NCBI GenBank assembly: GCA_902800185.1
Contig: CADCDK010000003.1
Location: 62,001-126,000 of the forward strand
Length of the DNA stretch: 64,000 nucleotides
DNA from: an uncultured Prevotellaceae bacterium
Lineage (GTDB): Bacteria > Bacteroidota > Bacteroidia > Bacteroidales > Bacteroidaceae
Reading direction: 5' to 3'
Shown: positions 52,619 through 61,712 of the stretch, piece by piece
Layout of the letters: every line of letters starts with the position of its first letter
Position numbering within the stretch: the first letter of the stretch is position 1
Notes under the pieces: model-generated
Told to the model about the DNA's origin: nothing
Seen by the model: the letters and a program-made list of their open reading frames with translations, nothing else
The model's database searches: none
Program-made: the position numbers and the translations under genes

Positions 52619-54352
52619 TTAACGCAAACGCAATCTCATGCGTGCCTCAACAACGTTCACGACATAGTCGGCCAGTTTCTCACACTCGTTGATGAGATCC
52701 ATGTAGATGGTACCGACGGCATAGGTATAGACGTGATTGTTGATGTCGTTGATGTTCTGCGACTTCAACTGGTTGCGGTAATTGTTGATTTCGTTCTCGA
52801 GGTTAAACGTGCGGTTCACGTCGTAAGAATCCTTGCGTCCACCCATGAGCTGGTTCATTTGACTAAGGGCATTGTCGGTCAGATCCATCATCTGGTGGAT
52901 ATGCTCGTACTGTGCTTCCACGAAGTGGTCTTGCTTGCCCTGATACTTACGCGAGATGGTGCGCGCCATGTTGAAGCACGAGTCACCGATAGACTCCAGT
53001 TCGCTTACCTCACGCAGCATGGCACGAATCTTGGCCTTGGTATCGTCGCTGAGGTGGGCATCACTCACCTGGTCGAGATAGTTGGCAATTTCCAGCTCCA
53101 TGCTATCGGAAATACTCTCGTACTTCTCGATTCGTGTGAACAGCTTGGTAAACTCCACCTCGCTGTTCTTATCCTTATTGGTGCTGGAAGACGACATATT
53201 GAGCAGATCCTGCACCATACCGAACATGCGCTGCATACGCTCACTGAAGGAGCGGATTTCCTTCTGTGCCTCCAACACGGAGAGCTCGGGGGTCTTCATG
53301 AAGCCAGCTGTAATAAAGTGTAGGCGGAAGTCTTCTTCCTCGTCCACCTTCTTGGGCTTGATTACCCAGCATACAAACTTCTCAATCTGAGGGATAAACC
53401 AGATGAGGATACCTGCGTTGATGACGTTGAAGCAGGTGTGGAAAGCTGCCAGGATGAAGGTGAGCTTGTTGTTGGAGTTCATGTTTTCCATATCCTTGCC
53501 AAGCATGGTGCCCACGTTGTCAACCAAGTCGATGACCGTGTCGATGAACAGATGGAATATCATCAAAATCCAGATGACACCAAACACATTGAAGAACATG
53601 TGAGCCAACGCTGCGCGACGTGCCTGTGCATTGGCAGACATGGCTGCGAGGTTTGAGGTGATGGTGGTACCGATGTTCTCACCCAGCACCAACGCTATAC
53701 CCTGATAGATGGGCATGGCACCTGTGGCACAGAGCAACATGGTAATGGCCATGACCGCAGCACTCGACTGTACGCAGAAGGTCATCACACCGCCGAGCAA
53801 AAGGAAGGTCAGCGTCGTCAGGAATGAATTGGGGTCGAATGACTTGAAGAAGCTCACCACTGCGGGATTATGGCCCAAATCCATTTCCATGCCCGTGGCC
53901 TTCAACGTGGTCAAGCCCAGTAGCAGGAACGCCAAACCGAAGAGGAAGTCACCAATATAGCGTTGCTTCTTCAGGTAGATCAGGATGATACCCACGAAAA
54001 AGCCCGGATAGACCAGCACAGAAATGTCGAAAGTCGTTCCTGCAGCCATAATCCAGGCAGTAAGCGTGGTACCGATGTTGGCACCCATGATCACCGAGAT
54101 GGCCTGAGCCAGTGTGAGAAGTCCGGCATTGACGAATGATACCGTCATCACCGTGGTAGCGGTGGAAGACTGAACCGAGGCGGTGACAAACATACCTGTC
54201 AACAAACCCGTAAAGCGGTTCGTGGTCATGGCTCCAAGAACATGGCGCAACTGCGGTCCCGCCATTTTCTGCAACGCTTCGCTCATCGCCTTCATACCGA
54301 ACATCAGCAGGGCCAGCGAGCCAAGCAACTTAAAGATTACCCAAATCGACAT
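52619..54352 (-). CDS. Na/Pi cotransporter family protein with PhoU-like domain
   Basis: A 577-residue membrane protein of the PNaS (NptA/YjbB) family. The two inverted QSS-type repeats are visible: TASVQSSTATTVMTVSFVNAG and FCVQSSAAVMAITMLLCATG, with the intervening VIMGANIGTTLTAW and LVLGENIGTTITSN motifs. A soluble C-terminal domain from about residue 345 carries PhoU-like helices with SDSMELEIANYLDQVSDAHLSDD and ELESIGDSCFNMARTI. It moves phosphate with Na+, inward or outward. It is divergent from the nucleoside kinase gene and probably co-transcribed with the AraC gene. A weak -7-like AAATTTTG lies on the minus strand at 54397-54390. Confidence 0.93.
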   Translation of the reverse strand: MSIWVIFKLLGSLALLMFGMKAMSEALQKMAGPQLRHVLGAMTTNRFTGLLTGMFVTASVQSSTATTVMTVSFVNAGLLTLAQAISVIMGANIGTTLTAWIMAAGTTFDISVLVYPGFFVGIILIYLKKQRYIGDFLFGLAFLLLGLTTLKATGMEMDLGHNPAVVSFFKSFDPNSFLTTLTFLLLGGVMTFCVQSSAAVMAITMLLCATGAMPIYQGIALVLGENIGTTITSNLAAMSANAQARRAALAHMFFNVFGVIWILMIFHLFIDTVIDLVDNVGTMLGKDMENMNSNNKLTFILAAFHTCFNVINAGILIWFIPQIEKFVCWVIKPKKVDEEEDFRLHFITAGFMKTPELSVLEAQKEIRSFSERMQRMFGMVQDLLNMSSSSTNKDKNSEVEFTKLFTRIEKYESISDSMELEIANYLDQVSDAHLSDDTKAKIRAMLREVSELESIGDSCFNMARTISRKYQGKQDHFVEAQYEHIHQMMDLTDNALSQMNQLMGGRKDSYDVNRTFNLENEINNYRNQLKSQNINDINNHVYTYAVGTIYMDLINECEKLADYVVNVVEARMRLRLR

Positions 54353-54402
54353 ATTTAATAAAATTTATAATGTCAAAGACTTTTAGTTTCAAAATTTATT
54401 CT

Positions 54403-54410
54403 TACTTTTG
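54403..54410 (+). promoter_or_regulatory. -7 box (TACTTTTG) of the nucleoside kinase gene
   Basis: TACTTTTG fits TAnnTTTG, 26 bp ahead of the ATG at 54437. No clear -33 TTTG; ttta occurs near the expected distance. Confidence 0.5.
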
Positions 54411-54436
54411 GCTCCTAAACCTAAATTTATGAGCAG

Positions 54437-56098
54437 ATGACGAAACAAACCGTACAAATCCGTTGCAAAAATAATAAAAAAAATTATAACGTAACTATTG
54501 GAGCAACACTTTCTGACATTTTTAATGAAATTCAGTTGGAAATGCCATTCGGTCCCATTGCGGCAAGAGTGAATAACAAGGTCGAAGGATTGAACTATCG
54601 TGTTTACAGAAACAAGGACGTGGAGTTCGTGGACATGCATACCCCGACGGGTAGTCGCACCTACACACGCAGCTTGTTCCTGGTGCTGTGCAAGGCCGTT
54701 TACGATGTCTTCCCGCAGGGTTCGGTTGTGATTGACGTCCCCGTGAGCAATGGCTACTTCTGTGACCTGAACATTGGGCGGGAGGTGACGGAGTTGGATG
54801 TTGAGCGCATCCGCCAGCGCATGCAGGAGATTATTGCAGCCGCATTGCCGATACACCGCTTCGAAGCGCCTACAGAGGAGGCTATCAAGATATTCCAGAA
54901 GTTGGGGGCAACCTCCAAGGTGAAGCTCTTAGAGACGTTGGGACGACTATACACCACCTATTATGAACTTGATGGGTACAAGGATTATTTCTATGGTGCC
55001 ATGCTGACCAACACCTCCCAGCTGTATCTTTTTGGACTGGAGAAGTATTACAACGGCCTACTCCTGCGCACCCCGTCGCTGTCGGATCCATCGACACTGG
55101 GACCTGTCACCCGTCAAGACAAGATGTTCGAGCTCTTCAAGGAACACCACCGCAGACAGAGAATCTTGGGCATAGGCACTGTGGGTGAGTTCAACACCGC
55201 CGTGCAGCAGGGATTTGCGCATTCCATCATCAACGTGAGCGAGGCTTTGCAGGAGAAGAAAATCGCGCAAACTGCCGATCTCATCGCTTTGAGACGTCCC
55301 AAGCTTGTCCTGATTGCCGGTCCGTCCTCGAGTGGCAAGACCACAACGTGCAAACGCCTGTCGGTACAGTTGGTGACCAACAGCATCAAGCCTGTCCAGA
55401 TTTCGATGGACGACTATTTCCTCGACCGGGAGCTGACGCCCAAGGATGAGCATGGCGAGTATGACTTCGAGAGCATCCATGCGCTGAACATCCCTCTGTT
55501 GAACGAGCAGCTAAACGCTTTGTTCCGAGGCGAGGAGGTGGAACTGCCACGTTTCGACTTCCCCTCTGGCAAAAGCATAAAGAGCGGTAAAAAGCTGCGG
55601 TTAGGAGAAGATGAGATTCTGGTCATGGAAGGTATTCACGCCCTGAACCCCGAGCTCACGGCCCTAATTCCCGACGAACTGAAGTTCCGCATCTATGCCT
55701 CGGCACTGACCACCATCATGCTCGACACCCACAATTACATCCCCACCACCGACAACCGCCTCCTGCGCCGCATCATACGCGACTACCAGTATCGTGGCTG
55801 CTCTGCCTCCGACACCATCCGTCGCTGGCCCAGCGTGAGGGCAGGCGAAAACAAATGGATTTTCCCCTATCAGGAAAATGCCGACGTGATGCTGAATACT
55901 GCGATGATTTACGAGTTGGCCGTGCTGCGAACCTTTGTGGAACCTGTGCTGGAGATGGTGCGTGAGGACAGCGAAGAGTATGCCGAGGCTTATCGGTTAC
56001 GCAAGTTCCTCCGCTATTTCGAGCCCATTAAGTTCGACACACTACCCCCCACCTCACTCCTCCGCGAGTTCCTTGGCGGGTCCTCTTTTGAATATTAA
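54437..56098 (+). CDS. Nucleoside (uridine-type) kinase with TGS and tRNA-synthetase-like N-terminus
   Basis: A 553-residue soluble protein. The N-terminal region resembles a TGS/ThrRS-editing module (VTIGATLSDIFNEIQ, then FCDLNIGREVTELDVERIRQRM). From about residue 290 comes a P-loop kinase domain: LVLIAGPSSSGKTTTCKRL (Walker A), SMDDYFLDRE, YDFESIHALNIPLLNEQL, and VMEGIHALNPEL, as in uridine kinase/phosphoribulokinase relatives. The same fusion is common in Bacteroidota and Firmicutes and usually annotated as nucleoside kinase. Substrate is not determined by sequence. It stands divergent from the Na/Pi gene. Confidence 0.88.
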   Translation: MTKQTVQIRCKNNKKNYNVTIGATLSDIFNEIQLEMPFGPIAARVNNKVEGLNYRVYRNKDVEFVDMHTPTGSRTYTRSLFLVLCKAVYDVFPQGSVVIDVPVSNGYFCDLNIGREVTELDVERIRQRMQEIIAAALPIHRFEAPTEEAIKIFQKLGATSKVKLLETLGRLYTTYYELDGYKDYFYGAMLTNTSQLYLFGLEKYYNGLLLRTPSLSDPSTLGPVTRQDKMFELFKEHHRRQRILGIGTVGEFNTAVQQGFAHSIINVSEALQEKKIAQTADLIALRRPKLVLIAGPSSSGKTTTCKRLSVQLVTNSIKPVQISMDDYFLDRELTPKDEHGEYDFESIHALNIPLLNEQLNALFRGEEVELPRFDFPSGKSIKSGKKLRLGEDEILVMEGIHALNPELTALIPDELKFRIYASALTTIMLDTHNYIPTTDNRLLRRIIRDYQYRGCSASDTIRRWPSVRAGENKWIFPYQENADVMLNTAMIYELAVLRTFVEPVLEMVREDSEEYAEAYRLRKFLRYFEPIKFDTLPPTSLLREFLGGSSFEY

Positions 56099-56165
56099 GC
56101 ATACTTTTTAGTACAAAGAAGTTGAGAAAAAGGTACCGTCAGGACTGTATATCAGCGAAAAAATG

Positions 56166-56173
56166 TATCTTTG
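56166..56173 (+). promoter_or_regulatory. -7 box (TATCTTTG) of korAB
   Basis: TATCTTTG fits TAnnTTTG and lies 46 bp before the korA ATG. A -33 match is weak (ACTG). Confidence 0.5.
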
Positions 56174-56219
56174 CACTCAAAAATGAATAAAAAACTATTA
56201 CTATATTGACAGAAACGCT

Positions 56220-58070
56220 ATGGCAGAACAATTAGAAGTAAAAGAATTAGAACAAGTGGTCGTCAGGTTCTCTGGCGATTCAGGCGATGGCATGCAGCTG
56301 GCGGGAAACATCTTCTCGACCGTTTCGGCAACCGTCGGCAACGGCATTTCGACGTTCCCCGACTATCCAGCCGACATCCGTGCCCCGCAAGGCTCGCTGA
56401 CAGGTGTGAGCGGCTATCAGGTTCACATCGGTCAGGGACGCGTCTATACGCCCGGAGACCTTTGCGACGTGTTAGTAGCCATGAACGCCGCTGCACTCAA
56501 AACGCAGTATCGCTACGCCAAACCACAGGCGACCATCATCATTGATACCGACTCCTTCGGCCCCAACGACCTGAAGAAAGCTCAGTTCGACAGCGACGAC
56601 TATCTGTTGGAGATGGGCATTGACCCCGACCGTGTGGTGGCATGTCCGATGACGAAGATGGTGAAGGAGAGTGTGGCTGGAATGGACATTGACAACAAGG
56701 CAGCCCTGAAGTCGCGCAATATGTTTGCCTTAGGCATCGTATGCTGGCTTTTCAACCGCGACCTGGAATTGGTCAATAACTTCCTGCGCACGAAGTTTGC
56801 CAAGAAGCCGCAGATTGCAGAGATGAACATCCGCGTGGTGCAGGCAGGCTACGACTACGGAAGCAACACCCATGCCTCGACACCTGCCACCTACCGCATC
56901 GAGTCGAAGCAGAAGCAACCCGGACGCTATATGGACATCACCGGTAACAAGGCAACCGCCTACGGACTGATGGCGGCAACGGAGAAAGCGGGACTGCAGC
57001 TGTTCTTGGGCTCCTACCCCATCACACCTGCTACCGACATTCTCCACGAGCTGTCCAAACACAAGTCGATGGGTGTCATCACCGTGCAGTGTGAGGACGA
57101 GATCAGTGGCTGTGCCTCAGCAGTGGGCGCCTCCTTTGCGGGTGCCTTGGCAGCAACCAGCACATCGGGACCCGGCATCTGTCTGAAGAGCGAGGCCATC
57201 AATCTTGCAGTGATCGACGAGCTGCCGCTGGTGGTCATCGACGTGCAGCGTGGCGGTCCCTCGACAGGTCTTCCCACCAAGAGTGAGCAGACCGACCTGT
57301 TGCAGGCTCTCTACGGTCGTAACGGTGAGAGTCCGATGCCCGTCATCGCGGCAACCAGTCCCACCGACTGCTTCGATGCCGCTTTCATGGCCTGCAAGAT
57401 TGCACTGGAACACCTCACTCCCGTTGTGTTGCTCACCGATGCTTTCATCGCCAACGGTTCGGCGGCATGGCGCTTGCCGAAGATGGCGGAACTGCCAGAG
57501 ATTCATCCGCACTACGTCACCGACGAGCAGAAATACAAGTACACCCCCTACAAGCGTGATCCGGCAACCAAGGTGCGCTACTGGGCAGTGCCTGGACAGG
57601 AAGGCTACCAGCATATTCTCGGCGGACTGGAGAAGGACGGTGAGACGGGAGCCATCAGCACCGAGCCCGAGAACCACGACCTCATGGATCGCCTGCGCTA
57701 CGACAAGGTGCAGAAGATTCCCGTTCCCGACTTGGAGGTGGAAGGCGACAAGGACGATGCCGACCTGCTCATCGTGGGCTTCGGCTCCACGTATGGACAC
57801 CTTTATTCTGCCATGCAGGAGCTGCGTGCCAAGGGGCATAAGGTTGCCTTGGCACAGTTCAAGTACATCAACCCGCTGCCACGCAATGCCAAGGAGGTAC
57901 TCCTGAAGTACAAGAAGGTGGTTGTGGCAGAACAGAACCTCGGACAGTTCCGTGCCTACCTGCGCATCCGTGTCTATGGCTTCACGCCCGAGAAGTTCAA
58001 TCAGGTCAAGGGACAGCCCTTCGTCGTGAGCGAACTGGTGAGTGCATTTGAGGAAATCATTCAGAAATAA
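56220..58070 (+). CDS. korA: 2-oxoacid:ferredoxin oxidoreductase subunit alpha (gamma-alpha fusion)
   Basis: A 616-residue subunit. Residues 1-190 form the gamma domain (VVRFSGDSGDGMQLAGNIFS, PDYPADIRAPQGSLTGVSGY). The alpha domain from about 235 has ATAYGLMAATEKAGLQLFLG, SYPITPATDILHELSKH, and QRGGPSTGLPTKSEQTDLLQ. With the next gene's TPP subunit it converts 2-oxoglutarate and CoA to succinyl-CoA with reduced ferredoxin, or runs in reverse in anaerobes. Subunit layout fits the KorA group; pyruvate or branched-chain acids cannot be excluded. It is 10 bp from korB. Confidence 0.93.
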   Translation: MAEQLEVKELEQVVVRFSGDSGDGMQLAGNIFSTVSATVGNGISTFPDYPADIRAPQGSLTGVSGYQVHIGQGRVYTPGDLCDVLVAMNAAALKTQYRYAKPQATIIIDTDSFGPNDLKKAQFDSDDYLLEMGIDPDRVVACPMTKMVKESVAGMDIDNKAALKSRNMFALGIVCWLFNRDLELVNNFLRTKFAKKPQIAEMNIRVVQAGYDYGSNTHASTPATYRIESKQKQPGRYMDITGNKATAYGLMAATEKAGLQLFLGSYPITPATDILHELSKHKSMGVITVQCEDEISGCASAVGASFAGALAATSTSGPGICLKSEAINLAVIDELPLVVIDVQRGGPSTGLPTKSEQTDLLQALYGRNGESPMPVIAATSPTDCFDAAFMACKIALEHLTPVVLLTDAFIANGSAAWRLPKMAELPEIHPHYVTDEQKYKYTPYKRDPATKVRYWAVPGQEGYQHILGGLEKDGETGAISTEPENHDLMDRLRYDKVQKIPVPDLEVEGDKDDADLLIVGFGSTYGHLYSAMQELRAKGHKVALAQFKYINPLPRNAKEVLLKYKKVVVAEQNLGQFRAYLRIRVYGFTPEKFNQVKGQPFVVSELVSAFEEIIQK

Positions 58071-58080
58071 TTCGAAAAAG

Positions 58081-59151
58081 ATGAATAATAAAGCAAATTT
58101 CTCCTCTCCTTCGGAAAAAGCCGGGAGAGGGACTTCCTGTGAATCGGCTATCTGGGGAGTTTCTGACTTCAAGAAGGGACAACCTCGCTGGTGTCCCGGC
58201 TGCGGCGACCATTTCTTCCTCTCGTCCCTGCACAAGGCGATGTCGGAAGTCGGTGTAGCACCCTATCAGACAGCGGTCATCAGCGGCATCGGCTGTTCGA
58301 GCCGACTGCCCTACTATGTCAACACCTATGCCATGCAGACCATCCATGGTCGCGCGGCAGCCATTGCCACAGGAGCAAAGGTCGTGAACCCCTCGCTCAC
58401 CGTCTGGCAGATCAGCGGTGACGGTGACGGTCTGGCTATTGGCGGCAACCACTTCATCCATGCCATGCGCCGCAACATCGACATCAACATGATATTGTTG
58501 AACAACCGCATCTACGGACTCACCAAAGGTCAGTACTCGCCGACCTCTCCCCGTGGCTTTGTGTCGAAGTCAAGTCCTTACGGCACCGTCGAAGATCCCT
58601 TCCGTCCCGCCGAGCTGTGCTTTGGCGCACGCGGTCATTTCTTCGCCCGTTCCGTTGCCACCGATGGGCCTGAGACGGTGGAAATCCTGAAAGCAGCCTA
58701 TCGCCATAAGGGTGCCGCCGTGTGCGAAATCCTGCAGAACTGCGTCATCTTCAACAACGGCTGCTACGATGATATTTATAAAAAGGAGGGCAGGGCCCGC
58801 AACGCCATCTATGTGCGTCATGGCGAGCCGCTCATCTTCGGCGAGAACCGTGAGTACGGACTCGTACAGGAGGGCTTCGGACTGCGTGTCGTCAAGATTG
58901 GCGAGAACGGCATCACCGAGAAAGACATCCTCGTACACGATGCCCACTGCGAGGACAACACCCTGCAGCTGAAGCTTGCCATGATGGACAACGAGCATGG
59001 GTTCCCCGTGGCACTGGGAGTCATCCGCGATGTCGAGGCACCCACCTACGACGAGGCCGTCCACGCACAGATCGAGGAGGTGAAGGCCAAGAAGCCCTAT
59101 CACACCTTCGAGGAGCTGCTCGAAACCAATGACACGTGGGAAGTACAGTAA
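58081..59151 (+). CDS. korB: 2-oxoacid:ferredoxin oxidoreductase subunit beta
   Basis: A 356-residue TPP- and Fe-S-binding subunit. ATG 58081 is chosen over an in-frame upstream start that would overlap korA. After a short N-terminus come GQPRWCPGCGDHFFLSSL (cluster cysteines), SGIGCSSRLPYYV, and the TPP motif GDGDGLAIGGNHFIHAMRRN with NNRIYGLTKGQYSPTS. Compared with my memory of the family the first 30 residues (ANFSSPSEKAGRGTSCESAI) are extra and encoded by a palindrome-like repeat (58097-58140). It forms the catalytic core with korA; the next gene follows after 5 bp. Confidence 0.93.
   Translation: MNNKANFSSPSEKAGRGTSCESAIWGVSDFKKGQPRWCPGCGDHFFLSSLHKAMSEVGVAPYQTAVISGIGCSSRLPYYVNTYAMQTIHGRAAAIATGAKVVNPSLTVWQISGDGDGLAIGGNHFIHAMRRNIDINMILLNNRIYGLTKGQYSPTSPRGFVSKSSPYGTVEDPFRPAELCFGARGHFFARSVATDGPETVEILKAAYRHKGAAVCEILQNCVIFNNGCYDDIYKKEGRARNAIYVRHGEPLIFGENREYGLVQEGFGLRVVKIGENGITEKDILVHDAHCEDNTLQLKLAMMDNEHGFPVALGVIRDVEAPTYDEAVHAQIEEVKAKKPYHTFEELLETNDTWEVQ
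58097..58140 (+). repeat. Candidate in-frame repeat insertion at the korB N-terminus
   Basis: The stretch reads cctctccttcgg ... ccgggagagggacttc, a G/C-rich palindrome-like element similar to common intergenic repeats in Bacteroidota. It is translated in frame just before the conserved start of the enzyme. Confidence 0.5.
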
Positions 59152-59156
59152 GAAGT

Positions 59157-60365
59157 ATGAACTCAAGAATGTACCAAAAACTCTTCCTCGCCCTGCTGGT
59201 GACCCTCATCACGCTGACGAGCTGTCATGATGATGACTCTTCCGGCCCTGCACCCGTATCCCAACCCGTGCAGACGGTGCTGTGGTTCACGCCCTACGTG
59301 CCAACGCTCAAGAGCTTCATCAACCAGAACTACAAGGACATCCTCCTCAACATCGAGGAGAACCGAGGACTGCGCAACATCCGGTTCCTGATCTTCTCAT
59401 CCACGACCCCTGCCACAGGAGAGCTGACCGAAGTCATGTGGTACAACGACAGCATCTACACAGAGAGGAGGGCCACCTATTCAGACTTCACGCCGACCAA
59501 GGCAGAACATCTGGCGACCATCCTGAACGATGTGAAGAGGATTGCGCCATCGGCCACAGGCCGATACGGACTGATGGTCGGTGGGCATGGCATGGGATGG
59601 ATCACCGTTGAAGACTTCTACGACACGGCATCAGCACGTGGTACGGATGACGAACTGGAAACATCGGCATCAAGTCTGCACCCTTTCTTCGGAGGTGATG
59701 CCACCAATACATGCATCAACATTGAAGAGCTCCGACAGGCCATCGAGAAGACCAACATGTACATGGACTTCATCCTGTTTGACGACTGCTACATGGCTCA
59801 GGTTGAGGTTGCCTACGAACTGAGAAACGCAACCAAATTCCTCTTGGGTTCCACATGTGAAATCATGAACTATGGCCTACCCTACGCGCTGCTTTTCTCA
59901 GACTTGGTTGGAGAAACACCCGCCTACGCCTCCTTCATGCAGAAGTTCTACAACTTCTACTCGGACTACTACAGGCCCTGCGGCACCTTCTCGGCCATCG
60001 ACTGCCGAGAGGTGGAAGCCACAGCCGAGCTGATGCGCTCCATCAATGCCAACTTCCAACTGTCAGAAGACTCGCTGAGCGTGCTGCAATACTATGACGG
60101 GTTCTCACAAAAGCTCTTCTTCGACATGGGCGACTATGTTGCCAAGCTCTGTCCTGAGACAAGCTTCAATACGCAGATGCAGGCGCAGCTGGAGAAACTT
60201 GTACCTTACAAGACTGCCACCGCAAGCTTCTACTCCAAATACAATGGGAGAATAACATCCATCAAGAGATTCTCGGGAATCAGCATCTCCGACCCTTCAA
60301 AAAACAAATATACTCAAGGGAAGACGAACACATCGTGGTGGAAAGCTACACACGAGGTGCAGTAA
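59157..60365 (+). CDS. Clostripain-family (C11) cysteine peptidase, lipoprotein
   Basis: A 402-residue protein. The start at ATG 59157 (or the next Met, four codons later) gives a lipoprotein signal LFLALLVTLITLTSC with lipidation at the Cys. The mature part matches clostripain-related C11 peptidases: a strand QTVLWFTPYVPTLKSF, the catalytic His in YGLMVGGHGMGW and the catalytic Cys in FILFDDCYMAQVEVAYEL, followed by EIMNYGLPYALLFSDLV. C11 enzymes self-activate and cut after Lys or Arg; here it would be a surface or periplasmic protease. It starts 5 bp after korB and precedes another lipoprotein gene, so it shares the kor transcript, an unusual pairing. Confidence 0.85.
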   Translation: MNSRMYQKLFLALLVTLITLTSCHDDDSSGPAPVSQPVQTVLWFTPYVPTLKSFINQNYKDILLNIEENRGLRNIRFLIFSSTTPATGELTEVMWYNDSIYTERRATYSDFTPTKAEHLATILNDVKRIAPSATGRYGLMVGGHGMGWITVEDFYDTASARGTDDELETSASSLHPFFGGDATNTCINIEELRQAIEKTNMYMDFILFDDCYMAQVEVAYELRNATKFLLGSTCEIMNYGLPYALLFSDLVGETPAYASFMQKFYNFYSDYYRPCGTFSAIDCREVEATAELMRSINANFQLSEDSLSVLQYYDGFSQKLFFDMGDYVAKLCPETSFNTQMQAQLEKLVPYKTATASFYSKYNGRITSIKRFSGISISDPSKNKYTQGKTNTSWWKATHEVQ

Positions 60366-60402
60366 GAAGTGATCAAGATCAAAAACATCAAACAATAAGA
60401 AC

Positions 60403-61380
60403 ATGAAGAATTTGAAAAACCTCACATGGTGGCTCCTCGGAGCCCTGATGACCTTAGGCACTACCGCATGCAGCGACAGTAGCGGAAGCCTGTTCGACGG
60501 AACCGAGGAACAACCCATCAACATGAGCAACCTCTCCGGGACATGGATCGCCGTGTATGCCGTAGGCACCGATGCCAAAGGAAACAGAGTGAACGAGCGC
60601 GAGATGAGCGGCATCGGAACACTCGATGTCATACCGTTGCTCGTCCTGAAGAATGACAATACGTTCAAGACCTACTCACCCCTATGGAAAAGTGAGAACA
60701 GCTATTCCTGGACCAAAGGAACACAGTTCTTCACCACGGGCGAAGGAACCGTCATGCTCGTCGGCTCACGCCTGCAGCTAACACAGACATCCCCCAAATA
60801 TGCCGTTGTCTGCGACGTCGTGAGCCTGACACGCACCCAGATGGTCTGCCGCTTCACCATCAACGGCAACAACATCCAATGCACCTACCAGCGCACTGAC
60901 ATCAACGTGAACGACTACGAGACTGGTACCGACATGCCACAGGAGCCCTCCCTCTATGTGGACGGTGACAACATGACCGGTACATGGATAGCCACACACG
61001 TGACAGGAAGGGACTACAGCGGCGAAGTAGATACCAGGAACATGACAGGCATCGATTCCCTGCAAGTGCTGCCGCTCATCCACATCAATGGTGGCACCTT
61101 CATCGTCTATTCTCCTCACTGGCAAGGCGACGAACAACAGCAGGCCGGCAACGAGAACTACACCTGGGAACAGGGAACAACACTTCTGCCCGGAGGCAAG
61201 GGAACCATCTCCTACAATGGAAACCGACTGGTGTTCACCGATACTGCGTCACAGTATTCCAGTCCGCTGGCATTCACGGTGGTCAGTCTCACCCGGTCCA
61301 CACTCGTCTGCAGATTTGGCGGCGACTCGCTCTACGATCTCGTCTGTACCTATCAGCGCGTAGAAAGCAACCTGCGGTAA
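60403..61380 (+). CDS. Lipoprotein with two tandem lipocalin-like domains
   Basis: A 325-residue lipoprotein; the signal LLGALMTLGTTAC ends in a lipobox. The mature protein is a clear internal duplication. Copy one (about 45-165) has LSGTWIAVYAVG, REMSGIGTLDVIPLLVL, YSPLWKS, VVSLTRTQMVCRF and CTYQRTD; copy two (about 190-320) has MTGTWIATHVTG, RNMTGIDSLQVLPLIHI, YSPHWQG, VVSLTRSTLVCRF and CTYQRVE in the same order. The GTW start and beta-rich pattern suggest a small beta-barrel such as a lipocalin-like fold. It lies 37 bp behind the C11 peptidase gene and could be its substrate or inhibitor; that is speculation. Confidence 0.75.
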   Translation: MKNLKNLTWWLLGALMTLGTTACSDSSGSLFDGTEEQPINMSNLSGTWIAVYAVGTDAKGNRVNEREMSGIGTLDVIPLLVLKNDNTFKTYSPLWKSENSYSWTKGTQFFTTGEGTVMLVGSRLQLTQTSPKYAVVCDVVSLTRTQMVCRFTINGNNIQCTYQRTDINVNDYETGTDMPQEPSLYVDGDNMTGTWIATHVTGRDYSGEVDTRNMTGIDSLQVLPLIHINGGTFIVYSPHWQGDEQQQAGNENYTWEQGTTLLPGGKGTISYNGNRLVFTDTASQYSSPLAFTVVSLTRSTLVCRFGGDSLYDLVCTYQRVESNLR

Positions 61381-61409
61381 CAGTAGCACCGAGGCAGCAG
61401 AGAAAAGAA

Positions 61410-61446
61410 AGAGGATGTGCCATTTGACACATCCTCTTCTGTTTTT
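61410..61446. terminator. Terminator between the lipoprotein gene and tRNA-Leu
   Basis: Arms agaggatgtg (61410-61419) and cacatcctct (61428-61437) pair perfectly, followed by a T-rich run to 61446. A-rich DNA on the other side (61401-61409) allows use by the minus-strand tRNA transcript. Confidence 0.88.
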
Positions 61447-61455
61447 AAAGCCTTG

Positions 61456-61537
61456 TACCCAGAGCCGGGGTCGAACCGGCACGGGTTGCCCCACTGGTGT
61501 TTGAGACCAGCGCGTCTACCGATTCCGCCATCTGGGC
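61456..61537 (-). tRNA. tRNA-Leu (anticodon CAA)
   Basis: An 82-nt tRNA on the minus strand. The acceptor stem GCCCAGA pairs with TCTGGGT, the anticodon arm CTGGT/ACCAG encloses the loop CTCAAAC giving anticodon CAA for the codon TTG, a long variable arm (class II) is present, and the T arm carries GGTTCGACCCC-type sequence. CCA is not encoded. It decodes Leu TTG. Confidence 0.95.
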
Positions 61538-61550
61538 TTCAATGCGGGTG

Positions 61551-61581
61551 CAAAGTTACAAGTTTTTTCTGAACTGCCAAA
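61551..61581 (-). promoter_or_regulatory. Promoter of tRNA-Leu (TTTG-N19-TAACTTTG)
   Basis: Minus-strand TTTG at 61581-61578 and TAACTTTG at 61558-61551, spacer 19 bp, an exact match. The predicted start is about 10 bp before the tRNA 5' end. Confidence 0.8.
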
Positions 61582-61648
61582 GTTTTGAGCAAAAAAAGTG
61601 TTTTTTAGAGAGTTTGACAAGTTTTAAGTAATGAAATCACACTAAAAA

Positions 61649-61680
61649 TTTGTTTGTGTCGTTTATTATATGTAACTTCG
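61649..61680 (+). promoter_or_regulatory. Promoter of manC (TTTG-N20-TAACTTCG)
   Basis: TTTG at 61649-61652 and TAACTTCG at 61673-61680 (one mismatch to TAnnTTTG), spacer 20 bp, 32 bp ahead of the ATG at 61713. Confidence 0.6.
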
Positions 61681-61712
61681 TTGCGTAAAAAGAAAATCTA
61701 TCAAAAAATATC

